Shown here: positions 1 to 6,314 of the stretch, piece after piece
How positions within the stretch are numbered: position 1 is the first letter of the stretch
How the letters are laid out: each line of letters starts with the position of its first letter
Source of the DNA: an uncultured Pedobacter sp.
GTDB lineage: Bacteria; Bacteroidota; Bacteroidia; Sphingobacteriales; Sphingobacteriaceae
Length of the DNA: 8,424 nt
Direction: 5' to 3'
Assembly (NCBI GenBank): GCA_946478755.1
Contig: CAMLDJ010000243.1
Coordinates: 1-8,424 of the forward strand
Notes under the pieces: generated by a model
Told to the model about the DNA's origin: nothing
Seen by the model: the letters and a program-made list of their open reading frames with translations, nothing else
Databases searched by the model: none
Translations under genes and position numbers: made by a program

Positions 1-3
1 GAC

Positions 4-51
4 TGGCCCAGTATCACCGATACAGGTGGCCCGTTATACTCCGATATATGC
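4..51. repeat. Tandem pair of about 24-bp repeats, IS21-type end fragment
   Basis: Two adjacent imperfect copies begin TGGCCC (4-26 and 27-51) and share TGGCCC, a central TAT and CCGATA. The spacing and the GGTGG...CTCCG layout resemble the tandem 22-24-bp terminal repeats of IS21-family elements, a second set of which is clear at 5538-5631. The window starts inside the first copy, so any transposase would lie to the left, out of view. The repeat is visible; the IS21 assignment is inference. Confidence 0.4.
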
Positions 52-61
52 ATATAGTGTT

Positions 62-139
62 ATGGCGAGATATGAGAAAGGCAAAACAAAAACTGGTGGC
101 CGGAGAAAAGGAACAAAGAATAAACTACAGAAAAAATAA
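62..139 (+). CDS. Possible 25-residue basic peptide or C-terminus of a broken frame
   Basis: An ATG at 62 opens a 25-codon frame ending at TAA 137-139. The product is strongly basic, with the core GGRRKGTKNK. GGRxKGTxNK-like segments are common in short DNA-binding tails of phage and mobile-element proteins, but that likeness is only a pattern impression. The same frame has no stop back to base 2, so this may instead be the C-terminus of a protein that starts outside the window or was cut by the repeat region at 4-51. No Shine-Dalgarno sequence is evident. It may not be a real gene. Confidence 0.3.
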   Translation: MARYEKGKTKTGGRRKGTKNKLQKK

Positions 140-215
140 GATTGATGTACCAGTCAGCTAAATAAAAACCCTTTTTTTTATTCAATACTACATTAATATT
201 ACAAAATCCTTTTTT

Positions 216-845
216 ATGAGTGAGGAAAAAAATATCATTCCGGCGAGTACTAGATTTCGCTATTTGACAGATGAAGAAATCAAGCACCCCGACAAGGCTA
301 TTAGTGTGCTGTTCATTAATGAGATCTACGTAGAGAATTTAAGATATAATCTTTTAAATTTAATTAGAGCAGCCTTTACACGGCCTGATATGTCTACAAC
401 TACGTATGGGAATCCGGAGGAATATGCTTTTGATCAGCGACGATGCTTTAAGCTTTTGGAATTGGCATTTGTACTTAAATGCAGTGATGAAGATTATACA
501 TTAACAGAGGACAATTTATTATATCGAAAAGGTGAGGGCTGGTGGGGCTGGCATTTAGACGAGCGCGGAGAGTTATCATATCCAGGGGTTTCGTTTAGGA
601 CATTACTTGATCATGAGGTCAACAATGTCAAGCTATTTTTTGATGAACTGTTTTCTTTTAAAAGCTTTAACGATTGGGCTATGATTTTAGACGATCTTTT
701 AAGCAGCGCTCATAGTTCCGAGGGTTACGATGAAATCACAGATCAAGGCTACCTTATAATTCCCATTCTAACTTATTTAGAAAAATTAGTAGAAGCTATT
801 TATTTGGTCTACTGTATAAATGAGGGTGCGATAGTGTTCAAATAG
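216..845 (+). CDS. Hypothetical protein, 209 residues
   Basis: I do not recognise this protein. It has no signal peptide or membrane segment, so it is probably cytoplasmic. It is acidic and appears mostly helical, with a central aromatic segment GEGWWGWHLDERGELSYPG near residues 108-126 and two predicted helical blocks, around residues 127-165 and 180-205. The ATG at 216 follows an A/T-rich leader with no Shine-Dalgarno motif, which is normal in Bacteroidota. It stands alone: the 25-codon frame lies 76 bases upstream, and the next gene converges on it from the minus strand 159 bases downstream. The frame is intact and its codon use resembles the neighbouring genes, so a real gene is likely although the function is unknown. 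It could be an orphan partner left after loss of the rest of an operon. Confidence 0.75.
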   Translation: MSEEKNIIPASTRFRYLTDEEIKHPDKAISVLFINEIYVENLRYNLLNLIRAAFTRPDMSTTTYGNPEEYAFDQRRCFKLLELAFVLKCSDEDYTLTEDNLLYRKGEGWWGWHLDERGELSYPGVSFRTLLDHEVNNVKLFFDELFSFKSFNDWAMILDDLLSSAHSSEGYDEITDQGYLIIPILTYLEKLVEAIYLVYCINEGAIVFK

Positions 846-924
846 CGATGTTACATTCGACCGGTAATAATTTAGAAGTTCAATTTATTAGTGTATAAAT
901 AATCCTTTTAACAACTTGCCAAAC

Positions 925-944
925 TTGTATATTTCAGTGAAAGT
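925..944 (+). repeat. IS21-type end, left arm of a 20-bp perfect inverted repeat
   Basis: TTGTATATTTCAGTGAAAGT here is the exact reverse complement of 6035-6054. The core TTTCAGTGAAAGTG recurs with small changes at 3240-3260 and 5538-5551 in this orientation and at 3932-3950 in the opposite one. By comparison with the better-preserved element at 5533-6054, this is the outer end of an IS21-like element whose interior would lie to the right. What follows instead is the 3' end of the 695-residue gene, so the rest of that copy is lost or replaced. Confidence 0.6.
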
Positions 945-1004
945 GCTTTTCCCGAAACCTACACCTTACAAACCATTGTCACATGCTAATATTAGACATC
1001 CATT

Positions 1005-3092
1005 TTAAATTCCTTGCAAAAAATTATATTTCCCGCTTTCCATCAGATTGAAAATTAATTTATGATTTTCTTTAAGGGCCTTAAACTTCTTAATTTGTTC
1101 CCTTAAGTTAGTTGAGGATTTCTTCACATCGTCACCTTGTAGAAAGTTTATTGTATCGGTTTGAGCAGTTCCTTTTAATACTTTCTGTTTTAAAAGATAT
1201 GCTTTTTCCAAGCGCATAAATAAACTTAACAAAATCTCACTTGTATTACTTGCTTCTTTGTCAACAGCATCGGTCAGATACCTCGACACAAATCCTTCTG
1301 TCAAATCATCATTATTCGCTGCAATTAAACCTTGTTTAGACAATTTAACGAATGGAACAGTTAGCAAATCTCTACCACTATAATCAAAATAAGTATTTAT
1401 TAAAGCAAGTGTTTTTTCTTCTGCCAATGATCGATTATTCTTTTTGGACGTAACTGAATTCGTATACTTTGAAGTTTTATTAAATAGTCGCTCGTAATAC
1501 TCGTCTCTTGCTTTTGTTATATTAACTATTTTTTGAAAAACATTTCCAGTATCGGTGAACAAATCTTGGCACAACCTTAATCTCAACAGGTTGTTATTGG
1601 CTTTGATGAATGTACGCTTAATGATGAGAAATGACGGTATAAATCCTCCAGTGCTTTCAATCCAATTTGGATCGATTGCCATTGAAGTCCCAGGATATTT
1701 TTGCACGTCAGCATTAAGTTTTAACACAACGTTAAAATCTTGATTAGCTAAATCTCGGTATTTTTTAAAAATTGGATATAATACGCAGTCGGTTGATTTT
1801 AAATCGTTGACATTTTTTGCGGCCAAATTGAACATTAAATTAGACCGTTCTTTAACTTTGTTAAATTCTAGTCTTGAAAATACCGGTATTGGGCCAAATG
1901 AATTAAACGATCGTATTTCAACAAACGGTTCGTAATTGTCATTTAATTCATCTTTATTTATTAATATCGGCCTGAACTGGAGAATCTTAGGAGGAACATC
2001 AATCGATTGTAAATACAAGTTGATACCCTTAAGAGTAATTTCGTTTTGTTCTAAATTTAATTTCTTAAGCTTTTTAGTTCTCGCAATGCTCTCTGTTAAA
2101 TCATCGATAACTTGTCCCTGGAGCCTAATTACTACTGCTTGATTACTAAAAAAGTTAACCAATTTTTCGGCTGCTTCTTTAGATCCATATAAATCTTCAA
2201 ATTCGTCTGTCAGCGGAGTAAGAGCCATTTCTGCTCTGAACACCGCTTGATTATTAATATCGTTTAACATTTTTGCTGTTATTGGACTTCCTTCAATAAT
2301 ATGTTTATCTACATAACTTTCCCAAAATGTTTGTGTGTAAACGTATATAGGTTTTACTTGTGGCAATTCAGTTAAAAAGACATCTGCTGTATAATCTGCT
2401 AATGATTTAACTATGATAGCACCAGTACCACCAACTGTCAACGGTACTGTTGCGTAATATTCCCTCATTGCTTGAGTGAGCAATTTTTCTTGAAGGGCAA
2501 TTCTCTGATCATAAATTTTATCACGTTTAGCAACCTCTTGTTTTGTTAAAGTTGCTATCTCATTCTGAGTATTATATAATTTTTCAGTTGCATTAGCAAC
2601 AGAAGTAAGTTTACCTAACTTGTCATAGGATGCTTCGCATGACCTCAACTCATTTAGTGTTTGATTGTAAACATCATAGTCTCTATTTGGGTTCTTCAAA
2701 CTCATCAACTTATTCACATGGTTATTCAAAGAAGTAATTTCCCCAAGGCATTCATTATAACATTTCTTCAATCTTGGACAATCTTGTGTTTCTTTGGTTT
2801 TCGCAGGACCCGAAATAACATCTGCAATCTTTTTTGAATTATCTTGGTAATCTTGAGCCTTGTTATTTATTGCCGCCATGTTTCCGTCAAAAATTCTTCT
2901 CGCCTCATCTCTAATTGCCTCCCGTCGTTTGCCTGCATCAGAATTAGCCCAAGGATCTCCTAACGGGGTTCCAGAATTCGACCCACCATTACCTGTTTGC
3001 GGGCTTATTTTACCTATTACCTCAAATACGAGGTCCTGAGCTTTGGTGTCAACGACTATAAATAGCAAAACTGCAATCATAAGTGGTTTCAT
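1005..3092 (-). CDS. Secreted, largely helical hypothetical protein, 695 residues
   Basis: I do not recognise the family. The N-terminus is a signal peptide: MK, a hydrophobic run LMIAVLLFIVV, and a likely signal peptidase I site after TKA (residue 18) followed by QD, the usual Bacteroidota pattern. No lipobox cysteine is present, so it should be periplasmic or exported. A Gly/Ser/Asn linker (about residues 31-50) precedes long amphipathic helices (about 55-210). These include a cysteine cluster C105-x5-C111-x3-C115 with C152, plausibly disulfides. A short hydrophobic stretch near 215-230 contains GGTGA. The remainder is mixed, with a Lys/Glu-rich helical C-terminus. The ATG at 3092 follows an A-rich leader. 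It converges with the 209-residue gene and is bracketed by IS-type ends at 925-944 and 3240-3282, so it may be cargo or a survivor of IS activity. It could be a surface or secretion-related structural protein, but nothing visible proves that. Confidence 0.85.
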   Translation of the reverse strand: MKPLMIAVLLFIVVDTKAQDLVFEVIGKISPQTGNGGSNSGTPLGDPWANSDAGKRREAIRDEARRIFDGNMAAINNKAQDYQDNSKKIADVISGPAKTKETQDCPRLKKCYNECLGEITSLNNHVNKLMSLKNPNRDYDVYNQTLNELRSCEASYDKLGKLTSVANATEKLYNTQNEIATLTKQEVAKRDKIYDQRIALQEKLLTQAMREYYATVPLTVGGTGAIIVKSLADYTADVFLTELPQVKPIYVYTQTFWESYVDKHIIEGSPITAKMLNDINNQAVFRAEMALTPLTDEFEDLYGSKEAAEKLVNFFSNQAVVIRLQGQVIDDLTESIARTKKLKKLNLEQNEITLKGINLYLQSIDVPPKILQFRPILINKDELNDNYEPFVEIRSFNSFGPIPVFSRLEFNKVKERSNLMFNLAAKNVNDLKSTDCVLYPIFKKYRDLANQDFNVVLKLNADVQKYPGTSMAIDPNWIESTGGFIPSFLIIKRTFIKANNNLLRLRLCQDLFTDTGNVFQKIVNITKARDEYYERLFNKTSKYTNSVTSKKNNRSLAEEKTLALINTYFDYSGRDLLTVPFVKLSKQGLIAANNDDLTEGFVSRYLTDAVDKEASNTSEILLSLFMRLEKAYLLKQKVLKGTAQTDTINFLQGDDVKKSSTNLREQIKKFKALKENHKLIFNLMESGKYNFLQGI

Positions 3093-3239
3093 AAGAATTT
3101 TTTTTAGGTTTTAAACTACTGAAAGTTAGTTATTTATGTTTAATATATCAATCACAAAAAACCACCGTTTTTTTATAATCCTGTCCTAAAAGAACCTGCG
3201 CTCAAAACTATGTCTTTTCGTTAGTTAATTCGATATCAG

Positions 3240-3282
3240 TGTACATTTCCAGTAAAAGTGGTTCTTCGTCACTTTTGCTAAA
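3240..3282 (+). repeat. Left end: IS21-type motif abutting ISL3-type terminal repeat
   Basis: TGTACATTTCCAGTAAAAGTG (3240-3260, overlapping the ISL3-type repeat) is a direct-repeat variant of TGTATATTTCAGTGAAAGTG at 926-945. It runs straight into GGTTCTTCGTCACTTTTG (3260-3277), the presumed ISL3-type terminal repeat. The partner is 3910-3950 in inverted orientation. Confidence 0.6.
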
Positions 3283-3296
3283 AGTTTATTAAATAT

Positions 3297-3713
3297 TTAC
3301 ACTTTACTAATTAATCCCGCTTTCTTTTCAGATGCAATTCCGACTTTCTCTAGAAGGTTATATATCCGCGCTTTTTAGTACTCCAGTGCATATTCCGTCT
3401 TAATCCATTGTGCCAGTAGAGGTCATTTCCATTTTTCTGATTGAAAACCATAATTTGCCGGGGCTTCTTTTCGCACTAATGTGTTAATCCTTCTCAATGG
3501 TTCATCTGATTACGTACTGCGTCTTCCGCGTCCTTTTTTGTCTTTTAGTCCTTCAATGCCGTTTTTTCCAAATCTATGTACCCAATTTGTTATTTGTTTA
3601 AAGCTTATATTATGAAGTTCAGATAGCTTTCTGCTTGAATGGTCTAAGGCAACCAGATATACAAGATAGAACCTTACACCCACTGTGTTAGCATCATAAG
3701 ATGCATTACAATC
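3297..3713 (-). pseudogene. IS630-like transposase N-terminal (winged helix-turn-helix) pseudogene
   Basis: One minus-strand frame stays readable across 139 codons but has three internal stops: TAA at 3510-3512, TGA at 3423-3425 and TAA at 3375-3377. The first part contains a helix-turn-helix, LSELHNISFKQITNWVHRFG, then GIEGLKDKKGRGRR, the hallmark of the winged helix-turn-helix that begins IS630-type transposases and their Bacteroidota relatives. After the first stop the family pattern continues (INTLVRKEAPANYGF, then PLLAQWIKTEYALEY and KARIYNLLEKVGIASEKKAG). In the family this domain binds the element's ends, and a DDE catalytic part follows; none is present here. The N-terminal boundary near 3713 is uncertain because it meets the ISL3 fragment. 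The gene is dead. Confidence 0.75.
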
Positions 3714-3908
3714 AGACTGTGACCTTAAAAATTTCGCTAAAAACCTCCTGACTGACAGTTATGAAGTAGTAAATAATGCAGTTATAACTACAATAAATAA
3801 TGGACAGGTGGAAGGGCAGGTAAACTACATTAAAAATACAAAAGAAAAATGTACGGCATAGCTGGTTTTGAGGTATTGAGAAAAATAGTACTCGCAAAAT
3901 CAGCCTAA
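3700..3908 (+). pseudogene. ISL3-family transposase C-terminal fragment, frameshifted
   Basis: The plus-strand frame from 3700 reads SDCDLKNFAKNLLTDSYEVV, NNAVITTINNGQVEGQVN and YIKNTK. It then needs a one-base shift in the A-rich run near 3838-3848 to continue as KRKMYGIAGFEVLRKIVLAK, ending at TAA 3906-3908. SNGQVEGQVNRLK...KRxMYGRAxFxLLR is the characteristic end of ISL3-type (IS204/IS1001/IS1165) DDE transposases, and the glutamate in VEGQ belongs to the catalytic triad. The N-terminal zinc finger and the two upstream acidic residues are missing. The fragment ends one base before the terminal repeat at 3910-3932, as in an intact element. The family assignment rests on motif recognition. 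Confidence 0.75.
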
Positions 3909-3909
3909 A

Positions 3910-3950
3910 TTCACCAAAAGTGACGAAGAACCACTTTCAGCGAAATGCCC
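3910..3950 (-). repeat. Right end: ISL3-type terminal repeat plus IS21-type motif
   Basis: Read on the minus strand, this is GGGCATTTCGCTGAAAGTG followed directly by GGTTCTTCGTCACTTTTGG. The first part matches 5533-5551 with one difference (GCT versus GGT). The second is the inverted partner of 3255-3277. The abutment of two end types at both borders shows nested insertion or an extended composite terminus. Confidence 0.6.
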
Positions 3951-4080
3951 ACCTTTCGGGGTATAAGTTTTTAAGCGTAAACAAAGCCAGGTTAAAGTTT
4001 TCGGCGTGAAATTGAACAGGTAACTTGTCAACGATCAGATTATAAGATGAAAAGCAGTATCTTGCAGAAAACCTAAACAA

Positions 4081-5205
4081 ATGAAACCCGCTCCCGATAG
4101 TCTAAAATATCTGCATCATCAAATCGACTCTTTAAAAAAGGTAACAGAAAATCATAATGTCGGTCTAAAACTGAATGAGGTTTCAGTGCAGACTGCACTG
4201 ATTGCGGCAACTACCACACTAATTACCGTATTTTTTGGTTTTTTAATAAAGGACTATTTAATTCCTTGGATAGTCGAAAACCGCACGAAAAGAAGAAAAG
4301 GGCAAGAACTGTTTATAAAGGCCAAACGAAATCTTTTTTCTTCGGCAAATTCCTTCAATCACCGCTTGAAGGAAATTTTCCGAACAAGATCCCATTATTT
4401 GTGGCAACAAACACCGTTGATAGAATTTTATGATTACAAATACCGAAGTACGGTGTTCAGGCTTTGCACACTATTGGGTTGGCTTCGTATCTATCGCATC
4501 CAAGAGCCGAGTATGGTGATCAAAAAGAAAGCGACAACAAGTCATCAGATCATTGAACGGATACAGGCGATTGAGTCAAGTCTAGCTGATGGTCAGCGCG
4601 TTGAAATGTATGTTGTTAAAGCTATATTTCAGCACGTGGGCAAAGACACCAATTCAGTACCAAAAGTAGATTTGAAGAAATTCTCTGTAGAAATTGACCA
4701 TCTTGTTCATGCGACGTGTAGCATGAACAAGGTTCTTCGAATTAACCAAGGGGACGAGGCGACGAAAAACAATTTTATCCAAGACCTTTCCAAAATAGCA
4801 CAACCTGTCAATATTACTTTGATTGAACTTCAAACAGTTCAGGATAAAGTAGTGGATGAGGTATCTGTGAAATTGGGACTTATTTACCGTGACTGGCAAC
4901 AAGCTATCGGTGATCTTATGCTGGTGAAAAACGGTGAGGAATATCAAACGATTAGTTATAAAACGTTTGAAGCCTATTGGGATCAGGCTGATACAACACT
5001 AGAAAAAAAATGGTTAAAACGAGCAGAAGTAATGTTCGATAATCTCAACCTCACTGCAAATACCAAAAGCGATTCTCGGATTGAACAAATACCGCTAATC
5101 TATTCGTCGATCTACGAACTCCAAAAGACGCTTTACGATATTAAAATAGGACCTAAACCTATCAGTAAAGAGAATTTTCAAGAAATCAGCGCTACAATAA
5201 AGTAA
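4081..5205 (+). CDS. Single-pass membrane protein, 374 residues, unknown function
   Basis: I do not recognise the family. One transmembrane helix lies near residues 38-64 (ALIAATTTLITVFFGFLIKD). It is followed at once by the positive cluster NRTKRRKG, so the positive-inside rule puts the large C-terminal domain in the cytoplasm and the first 35 residues outside. The soluble domain is mostly helical and has a conserved-looking core YRSTVFRLCTLLGWLRIYRI at 121-140 and IESSLADGQRVE near 164-175. The ATG at 4081 follows an A-rich leader without a Shine-Dalgarno motif. The stop is one base from the ATG of a second, 14-codon reading frame, so it was probably the first gene of an operon whose partner is lost. 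IS remnants flank it on both sides. A membrane-anchored defence or stress effector would fit such a context, but that is speculation. Confidence 0.8.
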   Translation: MKPAPDSLKYLHHQIDSLKKVTENHNVGLKLNEVSVQTALIAATTTLITVFFGFLIKDYLIPWIVENRTKRRKGQELFIKAKRNLFSSANSFNHRLKEIFRTRSHYLWQQTPLIEFYDYKYRSTVFRLCTLLGWLRIYRIQEPSMVIKKKATTSHQIIERIQAIESSLADGQRVEMYVVKAIFQHVGKDTNSVPKVDLKKFSVEIDHLVHATCSMNKVLRINQGDEATKNNFIQDLSKIAQPVNITLIELQTVQDKVVDEVSVKLGLIYRDWQQAIGDLMLVKNGEEYQTISYKTFEAYWDQADTTLEKKWLKRAEVMFDNLNLTANTKSDSRIEQIPLIYSSIYELQKTLYDIKIGPKPISKENFQEISATIK

Positions 5206-5206
5206 G

Positions 5207-5251
5207 ATGAAAGAACTACAACAGCTTAACAAGGATAGTTCGCCTAATTAA
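5207..5251 (+). pseudogene. Truncated downstream cistron (14 codons)
   Basis: ATG 5207-5209 lies one base after the stop of the 374-residue gene, a spacing typical of translational coupling. It reads MKELQQLNKDSSPN and stops at TAA 5249-5251. Such a short frame in this position is best read as the start of a second operon gene cut off by a deletion or IS event that has left no coding continuation before the IS remnant at 5533. Chance is possible, because only 14 codons support it. Confidence 0.3.
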
Positions 5252-5324
5252 TTTGTGATTTTCTACTTTTCTATTCTTACGAAAAGTTTATGATTATTGC
5301 CTTATTTAAAGGCGTAGGTTGATC

Positions 5325-5485
5325 TTATTTTACTAGGTAAGGATTGTTTTCTGCGATCCAAAATTCGCCTTTTAGTTTTTCAACGGAAACAATTACTGGA
5401 CAGGCTTGCCATTTGTATCTTCAATTTAACCACCCAGGTAACGTGCTTTTAATGTGAATCCTAGTAAGGCACTTTTTTTGTCCGT
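5325..5485 (-). pseudogene. Possible decayed coding fragment
   Basis: On the minus strand the segment reads DKKSALLGFTLKARYLGG, a stop, then IEDTNGKPV. After a one-base shift it continues VIVSVEKLKGEFWIAENNPY and LVK before TAA at 5325-5327. The protein-like stretch in adjoining frames suggests a gene remnant with one stop and one frameshift. No family is recognised. Evidence is weak and the coordinates are approximate. Confidence 0.25.
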
Positions 5486-5537
5486 GTGATAGTTTGATAA
5501 GTTCGTGTTAAATATCTTATTTTCTGATTGATGGGCA

Positions 5538-5631
5538 TTTCGGTGAAAGTGATCACTCATTCCGCAAATAAGCTGACATCAAATTACGCTGCAAATTGAC
5601 TACCTAATTCCGGAGCAAAGTGACCGTTCGG
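5538..5631 (+). repeat. Four tandem 22-24-bp IS21 end repeats
   Basis: Four units follow without gaps: 5538-5559, 5560-5583, 5584-5607 and 5608-5631. Each opens TT(T/C/A)CG and most carry a GCAAA or GAAAG core followed by TGA. Multiple end repeats of this size are the transposase-binding sites of IS21-family elements. At least two matching units are present at the other end (about 6002-6048, opposite strand). Confidence 0.6.
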
Positions 5632-6034
5632 ACTGCTCCAGGCTATTTTTATACATCAATGACTGAGGATCTTCTTTAGCGATTAAGCCAAAATAAAAGG
5701 TCGTAAGCTGCCAAGTGGATCAATGCTTGGGGTTATGTCGTTTGGTACGCTCCAACCGTTTATAGGGCTTTATTTGAGGTGTTTTGTTAAAAGGGAAAGA
5801 ACAGACTATTCAAATGCTCCTGGTTTCTTAGGAAAATGCGACTGGAAGAAAGATGGTTCAGTTCTTAGAAAGGTGGAAATCGAAGTTTGATGTCGAGAGG
5901 AGGAAATGATTATATTCACTTTGTAGCGGAATCGTGGCGTACTATGCAGCGGAATATCCACTTATCGCAAGCCTTGGTTTTTCACCATGCCGGCAGCCAA
6001 TCTGGCGGTCACTTTGCTCCGTATTTAGGGGGGT

Positions 6035-6054
6035 ACTTTCACTGAAATATACAA
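6035..6054 (-). repeat. IS21-type right end, right arm of 20-bp inverted repeat with 925-944
   Basis: ACTTTCACTGAAATATACAA is the exact reverse complement of 925-944. It closes the small element starting at 5533, but its perfect match is the distant copy 5.1 kb to the left. It touches the T-rich tail of the terminator at 6064-6091, so the element sits immediately downstream of the minus-strand operon without breaking it. Confidence 0.6.
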
Positions 6055-6063
6055 TAAAAGAAA

Positions 6064-6091
6064 GCGGGGATAAATTATGATTTATCCCCGC
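6064..6091 (-). terminator. Rho-independent terminator of the minus-strand two-gene unit
   Basis: A perfect 11-bp stem, GCGGGGATAAA (6064-6074) with TTTATCCCCGC (6081-6091), encloses a 6-base loop. Read on the minus strand it is followed by the T-rich run TTTCTTTTATTGT. It lies 28 bases past the stop of the 61-residue gene. The GC-rich base of the stem and the T tract make a strong intrinsic terminator. The plus-strand side has no T tract, so it acts mainly leftward. Confidence 0.85.
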
Positions 6092-6119
6092 CCCTTATTG
6101 AGGCAGAAAGCAGTATTAC

Positions 6120-6305
6120 TTAGTCGTCCTCATCTGGCCGTTCTCCAGTACCACGCCCTTTTTGAATTTCTTGGTCTGCTCTCTCTCTTCTGTTTTGTTC
6201 TTCCCTAAGTCTCCTTAATTCCGATTCTTGAATCCTACGCTCTTGTTCTTCTTGTCTTCGTTTAATCTCTTCCTGATGTCTTTTACTTTCTTCGTTGTCG
6301 TTCAT
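6120..6305 (-). CDS. Small highly charged helical protein, 61 residues
   Basis: The product is almost entirely Glu, Arg, Gln and Lys, with repeats such as RRQEEQERRIQESELRRLRE. That pattern suggests one long charged alpha-helix or coiled coil spanning about residues 5-48. It ends in a flexible acidic tail, GERPDEDD. No signal peptide or membrane segment is present. It starts at ATG 6305, nine bases after the stop of the three-helix membrane gene, and a terminator follows 28 bases after its own stop, so the two form a compact operon. The low complexity makes homology searches unreliable. A plausible role is an adaptor or regulator of the membrane partner, but this is inferred from linkage only. 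The clean operon structure argues for a real gene. Confidence 0.65.
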   Translation of the reverse strand: MNDNEESKRHQEEIKRRQEEQERRIQESELRRLREEQNRRERADQEIQKGRGTGERPDEDD

Positions 6306-6314
6306 AATTATGGT

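Larger units (their letters stand above)
3244..3947. mobile_element. Compound insertion-sequence relic with 23-bp perfect inverted repeats
   Basis: The ends are inverted: 3255-3277 and 3915-3937 match over 23 bases without mismatch (core GGTTCTTCGTCACTTTTG). The similarity extends outward on both sides into CATTTC...AAAGTG with one gap. Inside are the C-terminus of an ISL3-type transposase on the plus strand, placed just inside the right repeat as in an intact ISL3 element, and an IS630-like pseudogene on the minus strand filling the left part. The 8 bases outside the GG ends are not direct repeats; they are themselves inverted, so no clean target duplication survives. The simplest reading is an ISL3-type element whose 5' part was replaced by another IS, lying between IS21-type ends. 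Confidence 0.7.
5533..6054. mobile_element. Deleted IS21-like element with both ends but no intact transposase
   Basis: The left end begins TGGGCATTTCGGTGAAAGTG (5532-5551). The right end on the minus strand begins TTGTATATTTCAGTGAAAGT. Deeper in, CGGAGCAAAGTGACCG at 5611-5626 is perfectly inverted at 6006-6021. Repeated 22-24-bp end units and GGTCA(A/C)TTTGCTCCG-type sequences are characteristic of Bacteroidota IS21-family termini, whose normal content is the istA integrase and istB ATPase genes over about 2.5 kb. Only about 520 bp remain here, and no frame longer than about 60 codons was found in it. It is either an internal deletion derivative or a non-autonomous, MITE-like relative. No clear target duplication was seen at the borders. 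Confidence 0.6.

Noticed and set aside
161..182. AATAAAAA-CCC-TTTTTTTTATT inverted repeat upstream of the 209-residue gene
   Set aside because: The stem is entirely A-T and weak. In such an AT-rich leader it is expected by chance and does not make a convincing terminator.
3712..3897. 61-codon minus-strand frame
   Set aside because: It is antisense to the recognisable ISL3-type transposase fragment, and its product is a low-complexity hydrophobic sequence with no family features.
4654..4947. 97-codon minus-strand frame
   Set aside because: It is antisense to the 374-residue membrane protein gene and has no domain-like pattern.
5723..5890. 55-codon plus-strand frame inside the IS21-like remnant
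   Set aside because: It shows no recognisable istA, istB or other family motif. It probably reflects open sequence in a decayed element.
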